Source: Methanobrevibacter thaueri
Lineage (GTDB): Archaea > Methanobacteriota > Methanobacteria > Methanobacteriales > Methanobacteriaceae
Length of the DNA stretch: 64,000 bases
Direction of reading: 5' to 3'
Assembly (NCBI RefSeq): GCF_003111625.1
Contig: NZ_MZGS01000020.1
Span: forward strand, 124,001-188,000
In this document: positions 57,974 through 64,000 of the stretch, piece after piece
Numbering within the stretch: the stretch's first letter is position 1
How the letters are laid out: the number at the start of each line of letters is the position of its first letter
Made by a program: the position numbers and the translations under genes
The notes under the pieces: generated by a model
What the model saw: the letters and a program-made list of their open reading frames with translations, nothing else
What the model was told of the DNA's origin: nothing
Databases searched by the model: none

Positions 57974-58215
57974 AATCTGTCTGAACCACAAGCTGTGGTG
58001 ATATCTGATCCGCATGCAGTGTTAATGTCAGAACCACAAGCAGAAGCAGTCACATCACTGCCACAAGCAGTGTTAATGTCAGAACCACAAGCAGAAGCAG
58101 TCACATCACTGCCACAAGCAGTGTTAATGTCAGAACCACAAGCGGTAGAAATTACATTTTGTGCGATTTTAGATGAGAAAAATTTCTCATTATCATTCCA
58201 TGCATTAAATTTCAT
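57970..58215 (-). CDS. RiPP precursor peptide with seven ACGSD repeats
   Basis: The 81-residue peptide has a leader of about 24 residues (MKFNAWNDNEKFFSSKIAQN, then VIST) and a core of seven ACGSD units at residues 25, 33, 42, 50, 59, 67 and 75, spaced alternately by INT and VTAS, ending RF. Every Cys has an Asp three residues later (C-G-S-D). The core has no aromatic residue until the last, so Cys-based thioether crosslinks are the likely product. GGTGAT lies just before the ATG at 58215. Databases describe an ACGX-repeat family with radical SAM partners, which this probably belongs to (from memory, unchecked). Confidence 0.9.
   Translation of the reverse strand: MKFNAWNDNEKFFSSKIAQNVISTACGSDINTACGSDVTASACGSDINTACGSDVTASACGSDINTACGSDITTACGSDRF
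58016..58143. repeat. perfect 51-bp tandem repeat within the precursor gene
   Basis: The sequence has a period of exactly 51 bases over 128 bases without a mismatch (units 58030-58080 and 58081-58131 are identical, and the flanks continue the pattern). One unit encodes 17 residues, ACGSDINTACGSDVTAS in cyclic order. Perfect identity even at silent positions points to recent expansion by slippage or recombination. Confidence 0.95.
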
Positions 58216-58365
58216 AATTTATCACCTTAAATTTTAATAAAAGTAAAACTTTTATTTAATTATAGTATATTTCAGCAGATATAAAAAGAATAAAGTTACC
58301 TCCAGGTTACTTAAAACTAATTAATATTGATTAATAAATATTATAACAGTTTTAGGAGACATTAC
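58216..58365. promoter_or_regulatory. divergent promoter region of the RiPP operon and HxlR gene
   Basis: This 150-base region holds a perfect inverted repeat ATAAAAGT-AAA-ACTTTTAT (58237-58255) close to where transcription of the precursor should begin, since a CTTTTTATAT TATA-like box on the minus strand lies at about 58279-58288. A second motif, ACCTCCAGGT (58298-58307), is a short inverted repeat flanked by direct GTTAC repeats. Either could be the operator for the divergently encoded HxlR-family regulator. Confidence 0.45.
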
Positions 58366-58755
58366 ATGAATAATGATAAAAAAGCAGGAAAATGCCCCAT
58401 GGAACTTGCCATGGAATTGATTAGCAGAAAATGGGTTATTCAAATCTTAAGAGATATGTTTTTTAGAAAAAAACGTTTTAATGAATTTAAAGATGGAAAA
58501 TCTAATTTATCCAATAAAGTTTTAAGCAATTGTCTAAAAGAAATGGAAGAAAACGGACTTATCTCTAGAAACAGCGACGAGAATAACCAAAGTATTGACT
58601 ACACATTAACGGATAAAGGGAAAAAACTTAATAAGGTAATTTATGAACTCGCAATGTTTACATTAACAACCGATTTGGGCAATGACTTCTATGATGATGA
58701 AACTAAAATCGAATTAGAGAACATATTCAAAAATACATTGATAAACAATTATTGA
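58366..58755 (+). CDS. HxlR-family transcriptional regulator
   Basis: This is a winged helix-turn-helix DNA-binding protein of 129 residues. It has the HxlR pattern GKCPMELAMELISRKWVIQI near the N-terminus, NLSNKVLSNCLKEMEENGLI as the recognition region and YTLTDKGKKL in the wing. A single Cys at residue 10 lies where redox-sensing members have their reactive cysteine. The ATG at 58366 is chosen because GGAG lies seven bases upstream. It is divergent from the RiPP operon and is the best candidate to control it, though this is by position only. Confidence 0.9.
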   Translation: MNNDKKAGKCPMELAMELISRKWVIQILRDMFFRKKRFNEFKDGKSNLSNKVLSNCLKEMEENGLISRNSDENNQSIDYTLTDKGKKLNKVIYELAMFTLTTDLGNDFYDDETKIELENIFKNTLINNY

Positions 58756-58796
58756 TGGAATATACCCTATTAACCAAAATCCATATAAAGTTAATG

Positions 58797-58823
58797 TTAT
58801 ACCAACACTATACAAAATATAAG
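58797..58823 (+). repeat. degraded copy of the dispersed repeat
   Basis: ACTATACAAAATATAA matches the second half of the core repeat 45 bases after the HxlR stop codon. The first half is degraded. Confidence 0.4.
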
Positions 58824-58986
58824 CACCCACCTAAAAACAGCCAAAACAGCCATAAAAAATAATTAATTAAAAAACTATTTTTATGAAAATAAGAAAGAAT
58901 AATTATTGATTAACCTATTTAATAACCTATACCAAGTTATCATGTGCTGAAAGAAATATTAAAGTTTAATAGATATTATAAAGACC

Positions 58987-59042
58987 ATAAATCATTTAAA
59001 AATCTTGTTGCCCGTATACTATGCAAAATATTTACTACTTTT
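58987..59042 (+). repeat. dispersed ~50-bp repeat, copy beyond the ATPase gene
   Basis: It shares ATAAATCATTTAAAAATCTT and the core TTGCCCGTATACTATGCAAA with the copy at 54500 (one difference in 44 bases). It lies about 100 bases beyond the 3' end of the ATPase gene on the opposite strand. Confidence 0.75.
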
Positions 59043-59140
59043 CGCTCTTACACAATTAATATGATATAATAATATTTAAACACACTACACCATATACAAA
59101 AAATGGAAAATAAATAATATTTCCCAAATTTTAATAGTTT

Positions 59141-60601
59141 TTACATTAATGAGAAAGTTTTTATTGGCACGAATATTACATTATCAACTTTTTCAATTGT
59201 TTTTGTTGTATCAGATATAACAATTCCATGTGGAGCTTTATAACGTCTTATTGCATCCTTAATTTGATCAGTACCTTTATTACCGTGTCCAACTTCTATT
59301 GGGATTACTTCATCAAAATCTTTTTTTATTATAAAATCAACCTTTTGCTTTTTCACTTTATATGTATCGTAGAATATACTGAATTCAAAGAACTGTTCAC
59401 TATTTTTCAAATTAACAAGGTTTGATCCGACTAATGTTTCAAGCAATATTCCTTCATATTCACTCAATTTTATAGATGAAAATCCGAATTTGAGATTTAT
59501 TGCATGCATTATGCTTGGTGTTGCAAAATAATACTGCCATGATTTTTTTGCTCTTGCATTTGCACCTGCATAAGGTTCTGTGTGAAATATCAAATGAGTC
59601 TTTTCAAGTAAGTCCATTATTGTATTAACACTTCCTGCAGAAGTTTTGATTTTATTTGCAAGCGCATTTTGTGAAATGTCACCAGGATATTTTTCCGCCA
59701 AAAATTTCATTAATCTTAATGCATTTGTTTGTGTATTTGCAGTCAGGTTATTCATTGTCCCTAAATCTTTTGTCACCACAGTTTCAACTGAGTAGTATAA
59801 TTTTTTAAATGCATTTCTGTGATTCGTATCATGCATCACTGACGGAAATCCTCCAAATTTAAAATAATTATCCCAATCCATTGAATGATAATTTTTTAGA
59901 TTTAATAAATCACGATTTACCTGCTTTTCTTTTATGATTGCATTATCAACATTGCCATTAAATAATAAATCTATCAAATCATTGGAAATATCTGTGTGAT
60001 AATTATATTTTAATTTTAAATGTTGTGAATAATTTAGGGGAGTTATTGGATATCGTATCATCCTTCTTGCGGCTTCAGCATTATATTCAAGATTTATTGC
60101 TGATGAACCTGTAAAAATCGCAAATATATTTTTAGATTTATCAGTGATTATTTTACCTGAAAGTGACCAATCTTTATCAAAATGTGATTCGTCAATTAAT
60201 AAGAATAATTTTTCATCAAGTGTCTGCAGTGAGGAGTTATGGAATGTTTTTAGATAATATTTGATGGTATCATAGATGTCACAATCTTCTATTTTATTTA
60301 GTTCTTCACAGGAAAAATATAATATCTGTTCATGACGGATATTTTTTTGATTCAACAAGTAGTCATATACCTGAAATAAGATTGTTGTTTTTCCAACACC
60401 TCTAAGACCCGGCAATACAATATAACGATTAACATTATTTCCATCGATGAATTCATCTATAAATGTTCTTATTTCTTCAAAATCATCCCTATGATTAAAT
60501 TTAACACCCCTATTTGATAACTCATTGTTTAGAGATAAAGGAGTATCTGTTATTTGGCTTTGTAAAAAATCATGAATTGAATCTTCATTATCAGGATTCA
60601 T
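59141..60601 (-). CDS. AAA-type ATPase with DUF4143-like C-terminal domain
   Basis: This 486-residue protein has an archaeal-type ATPase domain: Walker A PGLRGVGKTTIL (about residues 64-75) and a Walker B LFLLIDESHF (about 148-157). A winged-helix segment (about 320-360) follows, and a C-terminal DUF4143/PD-(D/E)XK-like part with VDFIIKKDFDEVIPIEVGHG (about 427-446), where Asp, Glu and Gly suggest a nuclease-like fold. Such proteins are abundant in archaeal genomes and are often found with mobile or defence genes; the function is unknown. The ribosome-binding site is GAGGTGAT. Confidence 0.85.
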   Translation of the reverse strand: MNPDNEDSIHDFLQSQITDTPLSLNNELSNRGVKFNHRDDFEEIRTFIDEFIDGNNVNRYIVLPGLRGVGKTTILFQVYDYLLNQKNIRHEQILYFSCEELNKIEDCDIYDTIKYYLKTFHNSSLQTLDEKLFLLIDESHFDKDWSLSGKIITDKSKNIFAIFTGSSAINLEYNAEAARRMIRYPITPLNYSQHLKLKYNYHTDISNDLIDLLFNGNVDNAIIKEKQVNRDLLNLKNYHSMDWDNYFKFGGFPSVMHDTNHRNAFKKLYYSVETVVTKDLGTMNNLTANTQTNALRLMKFLAEKYPGDISQNALANKIKTSAGSVNTIMDLLEKTHLIFHTEPYAGANARAKKSWQYYFATPSIMHAINLKFGFSSIKLSEYEGILLETLVGSNLVNLKNSEQFFEFSIFYDTYKVKKQKVDFIIKKDFDEVIPIEVGHGNKGTDQIKDAIRRYKAPHGIVISDTTKTIEKVDNVIFVPIKTFSLM

Positions 60602-60622
60602 ACTAAATCACCTCTTTGATAA

Positions 60623-60666
60623 TATATTGAACACTATTATATAAATATATATTCAATATATTGAAT
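60623..60666 (-). promoter_or_regulatory. palindromic operator candidate at the ATPase promoter
   Basis: A perfect 16-base palindrome ATTCAATATATTGAAT (60651-60666) lies upstream of a TATA-like stretch on the minus strand, and the half-site TATATTGAA is repeated at 60623-60631 on the other side. The arrangement suits a dimeric repressor covering the promoter. Confidence 0.45.
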
Positions 60667-60832
60667 GATAATATGTAAAAGAATATTCAATAAAATTTAT
60701 AATATTGAAAAACATGACAAAATTATTTACACTTTAAAAAGTAAATAAAGTCCTTAAAATAGATTTTAGCCACAATTATACAAAATAGCATTCATAACGA
60801 CTGTAAAAACAATAATTTATGGAAGTTTTTTC

Positions 60833-61027
60833 TTATTCTTTGACATACTCTCTTTTCCCATCAGGATATTCTATGTAAGGACAATCAAGTTCATCATCAT
60901 AACCAGCAATAGGAAGTCCTTTAATTTTACAAATATCTTGATCTATTTTAATAGATGCTTTAAATCTTTCTGTAAGCTCTTCATCAGAAATTCCACATGT
61001 TGAATCTAATTCATTACTTTCTTGCAA
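60833..61027 (-). CDS. small acidic hypothetical protein with TTG start
   Basis: This acidic protein of 64 residues (opening MQESNELDSTCGISDEEL) has no recognised family. The start is a TTG at 61027, supported by a very strong GGAGGAG six bases upstream; no ATG is available in frame. The C-terminus, IEYPDGKREYVKE, looks like a beta hairpin. It lies between the ATPase and SAP-domain genes in the accessory region and could be a small regulator or antitoxin, but nothing in the sequence proves this. Confidence 0.6.
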   Translation of the reverse strand: MQESNELDSTCGISDEELTERFKASIKIDQDICKIKGLPIAGYDDELDCPYIEYPDGKREYVKE

Positions 61028-61171
61028 ATAAATCTCCTCCTATTCCTAATTGTATTATAAGATATAAACTTCATTAATAATAAACATTTTCAAACTGCGA
61101 CTTTACGAAAAAACATATGATCAATTAGATGTATTCACACCCAATTATTTAAAACTCCTATTATTATCAAT

Positions 61172-62737
61172 TTAAAAAGACAAGAAATATTTTTCACGAA
61201 TTTTTTTACTTCCATGATTCTGATCTTTAGAATTTAATGCGTTAATTAAATAATCCCAAACATCATTTTTAGGAATGATTATTGATTTAAAACCCATAAA
61301 ATTCCAATTTTTATTAAATGATTTGAAGATTACTTCCTCCCCATATTTTGATTTTGCTTCTTTTAGATTTGAAATATTTTCAGAATCTAAAGGAACATGT
61401 GAAGAAAAGCTATAATTGGGTAAGCAAATAGGATTCATATTTAAATGCAATATTCGAATATCACATTCCAATGCCTCATCCAATTTTAAAATTGAATGAA
61501 GAATTCTTGTTTTGGATTCATAAGTCCTCATGATATAATCAAAATCCAATGACTCCTCAGCTAATTTAATATGTTCATCCAAGTATTTTAGAGAAATCTC
61601 CTCAATACTGCCATTATGATTATCCAAAAAATCAAAAAAGTCTAAAAAATCAAAATAATAAAGATTATCGATGTAAAATTGAATCCATTCATATTCTTTC
61701 AAGTAATCATAAGATTCTTGTGTTAAAAATGTTTTTTCAGACACGAATTCTTCTAATGGCAAATTACTTTCAGCAATTATTTGAACAAGATGTTTTTTAT
61801 TGCCCGTGGCATCAATACCATGTTTTTCTAAAAATTCTTTCAATTGCCAACGCCTCAAGTCTTTTGAAAAATCCTGCCAATTAGCTTTACAGGCATTATG
61901 AGTCAAAAATCCTCCTTCTAAGGACAAATCTCTAAGTTGTTGTCTAAAACACCATGGGACAAAAGACAAATCATATAATGCAAAATCTGCATCATTACAT
62001 TCATCAACAAGAGTATAAAGTTTAAATCTATTCAAATCAACAGGCATGACATATGAATCATCAACCCTTGGGATTAGACGATACTTATTGTCAGCCATTT
62101 TACAAAATTCAATTTCATCCATACAAGTTGTTTGAGCATTCTCTTGGGAGTAATTTTCTTCAGATGTATCCTCTTTAAAATCAGCATACATTTCATCCAA
62201 ATCCGCAAAATTATTTAAATGAAGGCTATCATATTCCCTTTTTAAGGAATCATCCAAAAATATTTGGAGCAGCAAATCATTATATAAATGGTCCCCATAA
62301 TAATCATTTTCTAAAAGCATGTCTTTTGTATCCTTAAGGTCTTCATGTGAATCAACAAAATCTGCGAAAATATCCATCATTTCGAACTCTTTTAAACTTA
62401 AATGAACTAAATCAAGATCAAAACCACAATTTTTACAAGAACCCTCTTTATAATCCATTTTTTCAAGACATATCGGACAGGTTTCATCCTTTGACATAAC
62501 ATTCCCAAAGAACCATATATAATCATACGGAAAATCAGAAAACATTTCATGAGCCCTAAGAATTAGCTCTTCTTCTTTAATACTGCCATTCTCAAATCCA
62601 TTTTTTAATCTATCTTTAATTGACATTGCCTCACTTTCTGAAATCTTACCTTCTTTGATTAGATTTTTCATATATTCCGTTAAATGTCTGCCATCTCCAA
62701 TTATAGTTTCATAACCTGGTTTTTCAAATAATTTCAT
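61172..62737 (-). CDS. zinc-ribbon and SAP-domain protein
   Basis: This 521-residue soluble protein has a helical N-terminal region (about 1-85), a zinc ribbon CPICLEKMDYKEGSCKNCG (about 90-108) and a SAP domain, LRRWQLKEFLEKHGIDATGN (about 293-312) continuing KKHLVQIIAESNLP. SAP domains bind DNA. The rest is rich in acidic and aromatic residues. The ATG at 62737 follows GGTGG at a good distance; the frame opens earlier at a GTG (62749). I know no function; the accessory context suggests defence or mobile-DNA biology, by position only. Confidence 0.72.
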   Translation of the reverse strand: MKLFEKPGYETIIGDGRHLTEYMKNLIKEGKISESEAMSIKDRLKNGFENGSIKEEELILRAHEMFSDFPYDYIWFFGNVMSKDETCPICLEKMDYKEGSCKNCGFDLDLVHLSLKEFEMMDIFADFVDSHEDLKDTKDMLLENDYYGDHLYNDLLLQIFLDDSLKREYDSLHLNNFADLDEMYADFKEDTSEENYSQENAQTTCMDEIEFCKMADNKYRLIPRVDDSYVMPVDLNRFKLYTLVDECNDADFALYDLSFVPWCFRQQLRDLSLEGGFLTHNACKANWQDFSKDLRRWQLKEFLEKHGIDATGNKKHLVQIIAESNLPLEEFVSEKTFLTQESYDYLKEYEWIQFYIDNLYYFDFLDFFDFLDNHNGSIEEISLKYLDEHIKLAEESLDFDYIMRTYESKTRILHSILKLDEALECDIRILHLNMNPICLPNYSFSSHVPLDSENISNLKEAKSKYGEEVIFKSFNKNWNFMGFKSIIIPKNDVWDYLINALNSKDQNHGSKKIREKYFLSF

Positions 62738-62754
62738 ATTATCAACCACCTATA

Positions 62755-63048
62755 AAAACACCATCAATAGATCTTATTATAGTAATGTTTTAGAATTAGA
62801 TATTTTATTTTAAAACTATTTATACTTTCTTATTTTTAAAAATAAACATTGTTTTTGGAATATAAAATTGTTTTTAGAATGAAATATTGTTTTAATTTGA
62901 TAATAAGTAATGGATAGAACTTTTATATACTTGATGCCCATAGGATTATATAACCTCATAGGATGTTTTGGCCGGTACAGTACCAACCAAGTTATATGTT
63001 GAATAGGGATGTATCAAAATTTGTTTAACAAATTTATCCTTATTCAAT
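62755..63048 (+). repeat. duplicated ~295-bp intergenic element, copy 2
   Basis: It aligns along its whole length with 54921-55218, same orientation, with a TATA box TTTTATATA at 62921-62929 (AGAAC before it), the block AGGATGTTTTGGCCGG and the long stem-loop. Its left end is only 18 bases from the SAP-domain gene start, so that gene's promoter must lie within it, on the other strand. Confidence 0.85.
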
Positions 63049-63052
63049 TTTT
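62951..63052 (+). ncRNA. candidate structured small RNA, copy 2
   Basis: The expected start is about 25 bases after the TATA box. Within it GGTAC/GTACC (62974-62984) is a small palindrome. The 3' stem-loop pairs TTGAATAGGGAT (62999-63010) with ATCCTTATTCAA (63036-63047), and AAATTTGTT with AACAAATTT, with a GTATCA bulge. A short T-run follows. In the lower stem positions 7 and 8 read AG here and GA in copy 1; both pair with the unchanged UU opposite. Ends are estimates. Confidence 0.55.
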
Positions 63053-63375
63053 AAAATTATATTTTTAATATTCTTCATTAATTGTTAACATCAGTATGGA
63101 GGAATTCATTATGGAAACATAGAATATGAAATAGTTAATGAATGGTTTTCCTAATAATTTTTCAAAGAATTTTAAAGTCAATATACTAAAAAAACCATAC
63201 AATATATAAATACCTACTAAAAAAGACCAATTAATTCCTTAAAAAAAAAGACTAGTTTTTTAAAAATACCAATATATTGCAACCAATAAAATCATCAAAT
63301 AAATTATATTAGGTTAATAAAGAATAAACTTAATATTACAAATTAATAAGTAAAATAAACAAAAAATAAGATATA

Positions 63376-63417
63376 TTTTTTGTTGCCCGTATACTATACA
63401 AAATATTTATTACTTTT
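63376..63417 (+). repeat. dispersed repeat copy near the HepT gene
   Basis: The core TTGCCCGTATACTATACAAA is identical to the copy at 54500, followed by ATATTTATTACTTTTTT. It ends 25 bases from the end of the HepT gene. The upstream flank differs from the other copies. Confidence 0.7.
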
Positions 63418-63441
63418 TTAATATTTGAATTGAAGATAACT

Positions 63442-63783
63442 TTAATGATAAAGAATTTTTTCTAAATATTCTTTAATTTCTGGAACATCATCATGCATAA
63501 CTTCCCAAATTATATCATCAATTATATTTTCATAATTATGGGCAGTGACATTTCTCAATCCAATTAATTGACCCCATTCAATTCCATCATATTCCTCAAG
63601 GAATTCATCTGAAAATCTATTGGCAAATTCACCCATTTGAATGATAACTAATGCACAAGCATCTTTATATAAACTGTCAGACATGTAAATCTCTTTATCA
63701 TCATCAAATCGATTTAAATAATCATCAATACGGTTACAATAGTCAATTATGGTTTCCGCACATCTTTTATCTTTCTCGTTCAT
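63442..63783 (-). CDS. hepT: HepT-like HEPN toxin
   Basis: This 113-residue helical protein carries the HEPN RNase motif RNVTAHNY (Arg77, His82, Tyr84), the R-x4-H-x-Y pattern of HepT toxins. HepT cleaves RNA and is silenced when the MntA partner adds AMP to the motif tyrosine, as established for the family. It overlaps the mntA gene upstream by 17 bases and has an AGGAGGT ribosome-binding site inside mntA. The dispersed repeat lies just after its stop codon. Confidence 0.9.
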   Translation of the reverse strand: MNEKDKRCAETIIDYCNRIDDYLNRFDDDKEIYMSDSLYKDACALVIIQMGEFANRFSDEFLEEYDGIEWGQLIGLRNVTAHNYENIIDDIIWEVMHDDVPEIKEYLEKILYH

Positions 63784-64000
63784 ATAAAAGAACCTCCTCT
63801 TTGCTTATTGCTTCGAGAAATTTTTTATTTGAACTGCCTTTACTGATTACATCAACATGGCAATTAAATTCGTCTTCCAAATCCTGGACTAAAGAAACAT
63901 ATTGCAGACCTTTCAAATCACCTTTATCCATTACAAAATCCAGATCACTATTTTCATTGGCTTCATTTCGAGCATAAGATCCAAAAAGACTGAAAGTATT
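63767..64000 (-). CDS. mntA: MntA-type minimal nucleotidyltransferase antitoxin, 5' end cut
   Basis: The last 77 residues of a MNT-family nucleotidyltransferase are visible. The motif LFGSYARNEANENSDLD (the GSxAR...SDxD active-site pattern) lies at the start of the visible part, followed by a DVISK strand carrying the third Asp position. The N-terminus is beyond the window. Together with hepT it forms a HEPN-MNT toxin-antitoxin pair, in which MntA AMPylates HepT. Confidence 0.88.
   Translation of the reverse strand, partial: NTFSLFGSYARNEANENSDLDFVMDKGDLKGLQYVSLVQDLEDEFNCHVDVISKGSSNKKFLEAISKEEVLLYERER

Larger units (their letters stand above)
58756..59140. other. 385-base intergenic region with two repeat copies
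   Basis: No gene is supported. A degraded repeat (ACACTATACAAAATATAA near 58797-58823) lies just after the HxlR gene and a full copy at 58987-59042. A tandem AACAGCCAA/AACAGCCA occurs near 58838-58855. The rest is AT-rich. Confidence 0.6.
62750..63441. other. 692-base region with duplicated element and dispersed repeat
   Basis: No ordinary gene is supported. It contains copy 2 of the duplicated element with its RNA candidate (62755-63048) and a dispersed repeat copy (63376-63417). At 63098-63122 GGAGG is followed at normal distance by an ATG that meets a stop after three codons, perhaps a gene remnant. Confidence 0.6.

Noticed and set aside
57909-58037. N-terminal extension of the radical SAM protein by 43 residues.
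   Set aside because: It crosses the precursor gene in another frame, has no start signal, and the family begins shortly before the CxxxCxxC motif.
58016-58143. The 51-bp repeats as a CRISPR array.
   Set aside because: Repeats are directly tandem with no spacers, lie inside a coding frame, and no cas genes are present.
57970-58215. The ACGSD repeats as a cyclophane-type RiPP core.
   Set aside because: Cyclophane crosslinks need aromatic residues and the repeats contain none.
57995-58237. An 80-residue open frame on the plus strand opposite the precursor gene, also repetitive.
   Set aside because: It is the complement of the tandem repeat; it has no good start signal and its repeats follow from the 51-bp period. 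The minus frame has a ribosome-binding site, leader and matching maturase.
63096-63122. GGAGG and ATG followed by a stop after three codons.
   Set aside because: Cannot encode a product; at most a remnant of a lost gene.

Overview
The window looks like chromosome of a methanogenic archaeon of the Methanobacteriales, most likely Methanobrevibacter or a close relative. The sequence is AT-rich, has archaeal informational genes (MCM helicase, aIF2-beta, an NMD3 homologue, RNase Z, PurP, the mismatch nuclease NucS), a YcaO/TfuA pair of the type that thioamidates methyl-coenzyme M reductase, many GGTG/GGAGG ribosome-binding sites, and TTTATATA-type TATA boxes. The genus is inferred from gene content and style; no database search was possible. 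I saw no rRNA, tRNA, CRISPR array or insertion sequence.

Positions 1-46500 are mostly housekeeping genes in short operons: a partial esterase, TrkH, an M24 peptidase, an M50 protease-ycaO-tfuA operon, CBS and Usp proteins, an amidohydrolase, carA-carB, a short SNF2 helicase, nadC, rnz-mscS-nadA, two related alpha/beta-hydrolase proteins (one apparently catalytically dead), nucS, a nitrilase-family amidase, a short-chain dehydrogenase, an Lhr-type helicase, purP, an rlmE operon, mcm, the aIF2-beta/NMD3/tyrS block, a K+ channel with tmk, two tandem U32 peptidase-family genes and an archaeal MutS-like ATPase. From about 46950 to 54500 come membrane and accessory genes: an MFS exporter, DUF308 and DUF3100-like proteins, a CPBP protease, a DUF447 protein and a membrane SpoIIE-type phosphatase.

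Positions 54500-64000 are an accessory region with low gene density and repeated intergenic DNA. Its centre is a peptide natural-product (RiPP) operon on the minus strand. It encodes an 81-residue precursor with seven ACGSD repeats, a radical SAM/SPASM maturase, an MDR-type oxidoreductase and a flavin-barrel/2[4Fe-4S] fusion, with a divergent HxlR-family regulator. A perfect hairpin plus T-rich tract overlaps the precursor stop codon and could set the precursor-to-enzyme ratio. Beyond it lie a DUF4143-type ATPase, a small protein, a zinc-ribbon/SAP-domain protein and a HepT/MntA toxin-antitoxin pair cut by the window edge.

Two non-coding patterns in this region are not explained by genes. A roughly 295-bp element occurs twice (54921-55218 and 62755-63048). 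Each copy has its own BRE/TATA box and a conserved long stem-loop in which the two copies differ only by changes that keep base pairing, so each probably encodes a small structured RNA. A separate ~50-bp dispersed repeat with the core TTGCCCGTATACTATACAAA sits at the 3' ends of several genes (51591, 54500, 58987, 63376, and a degraded copy near 58797).
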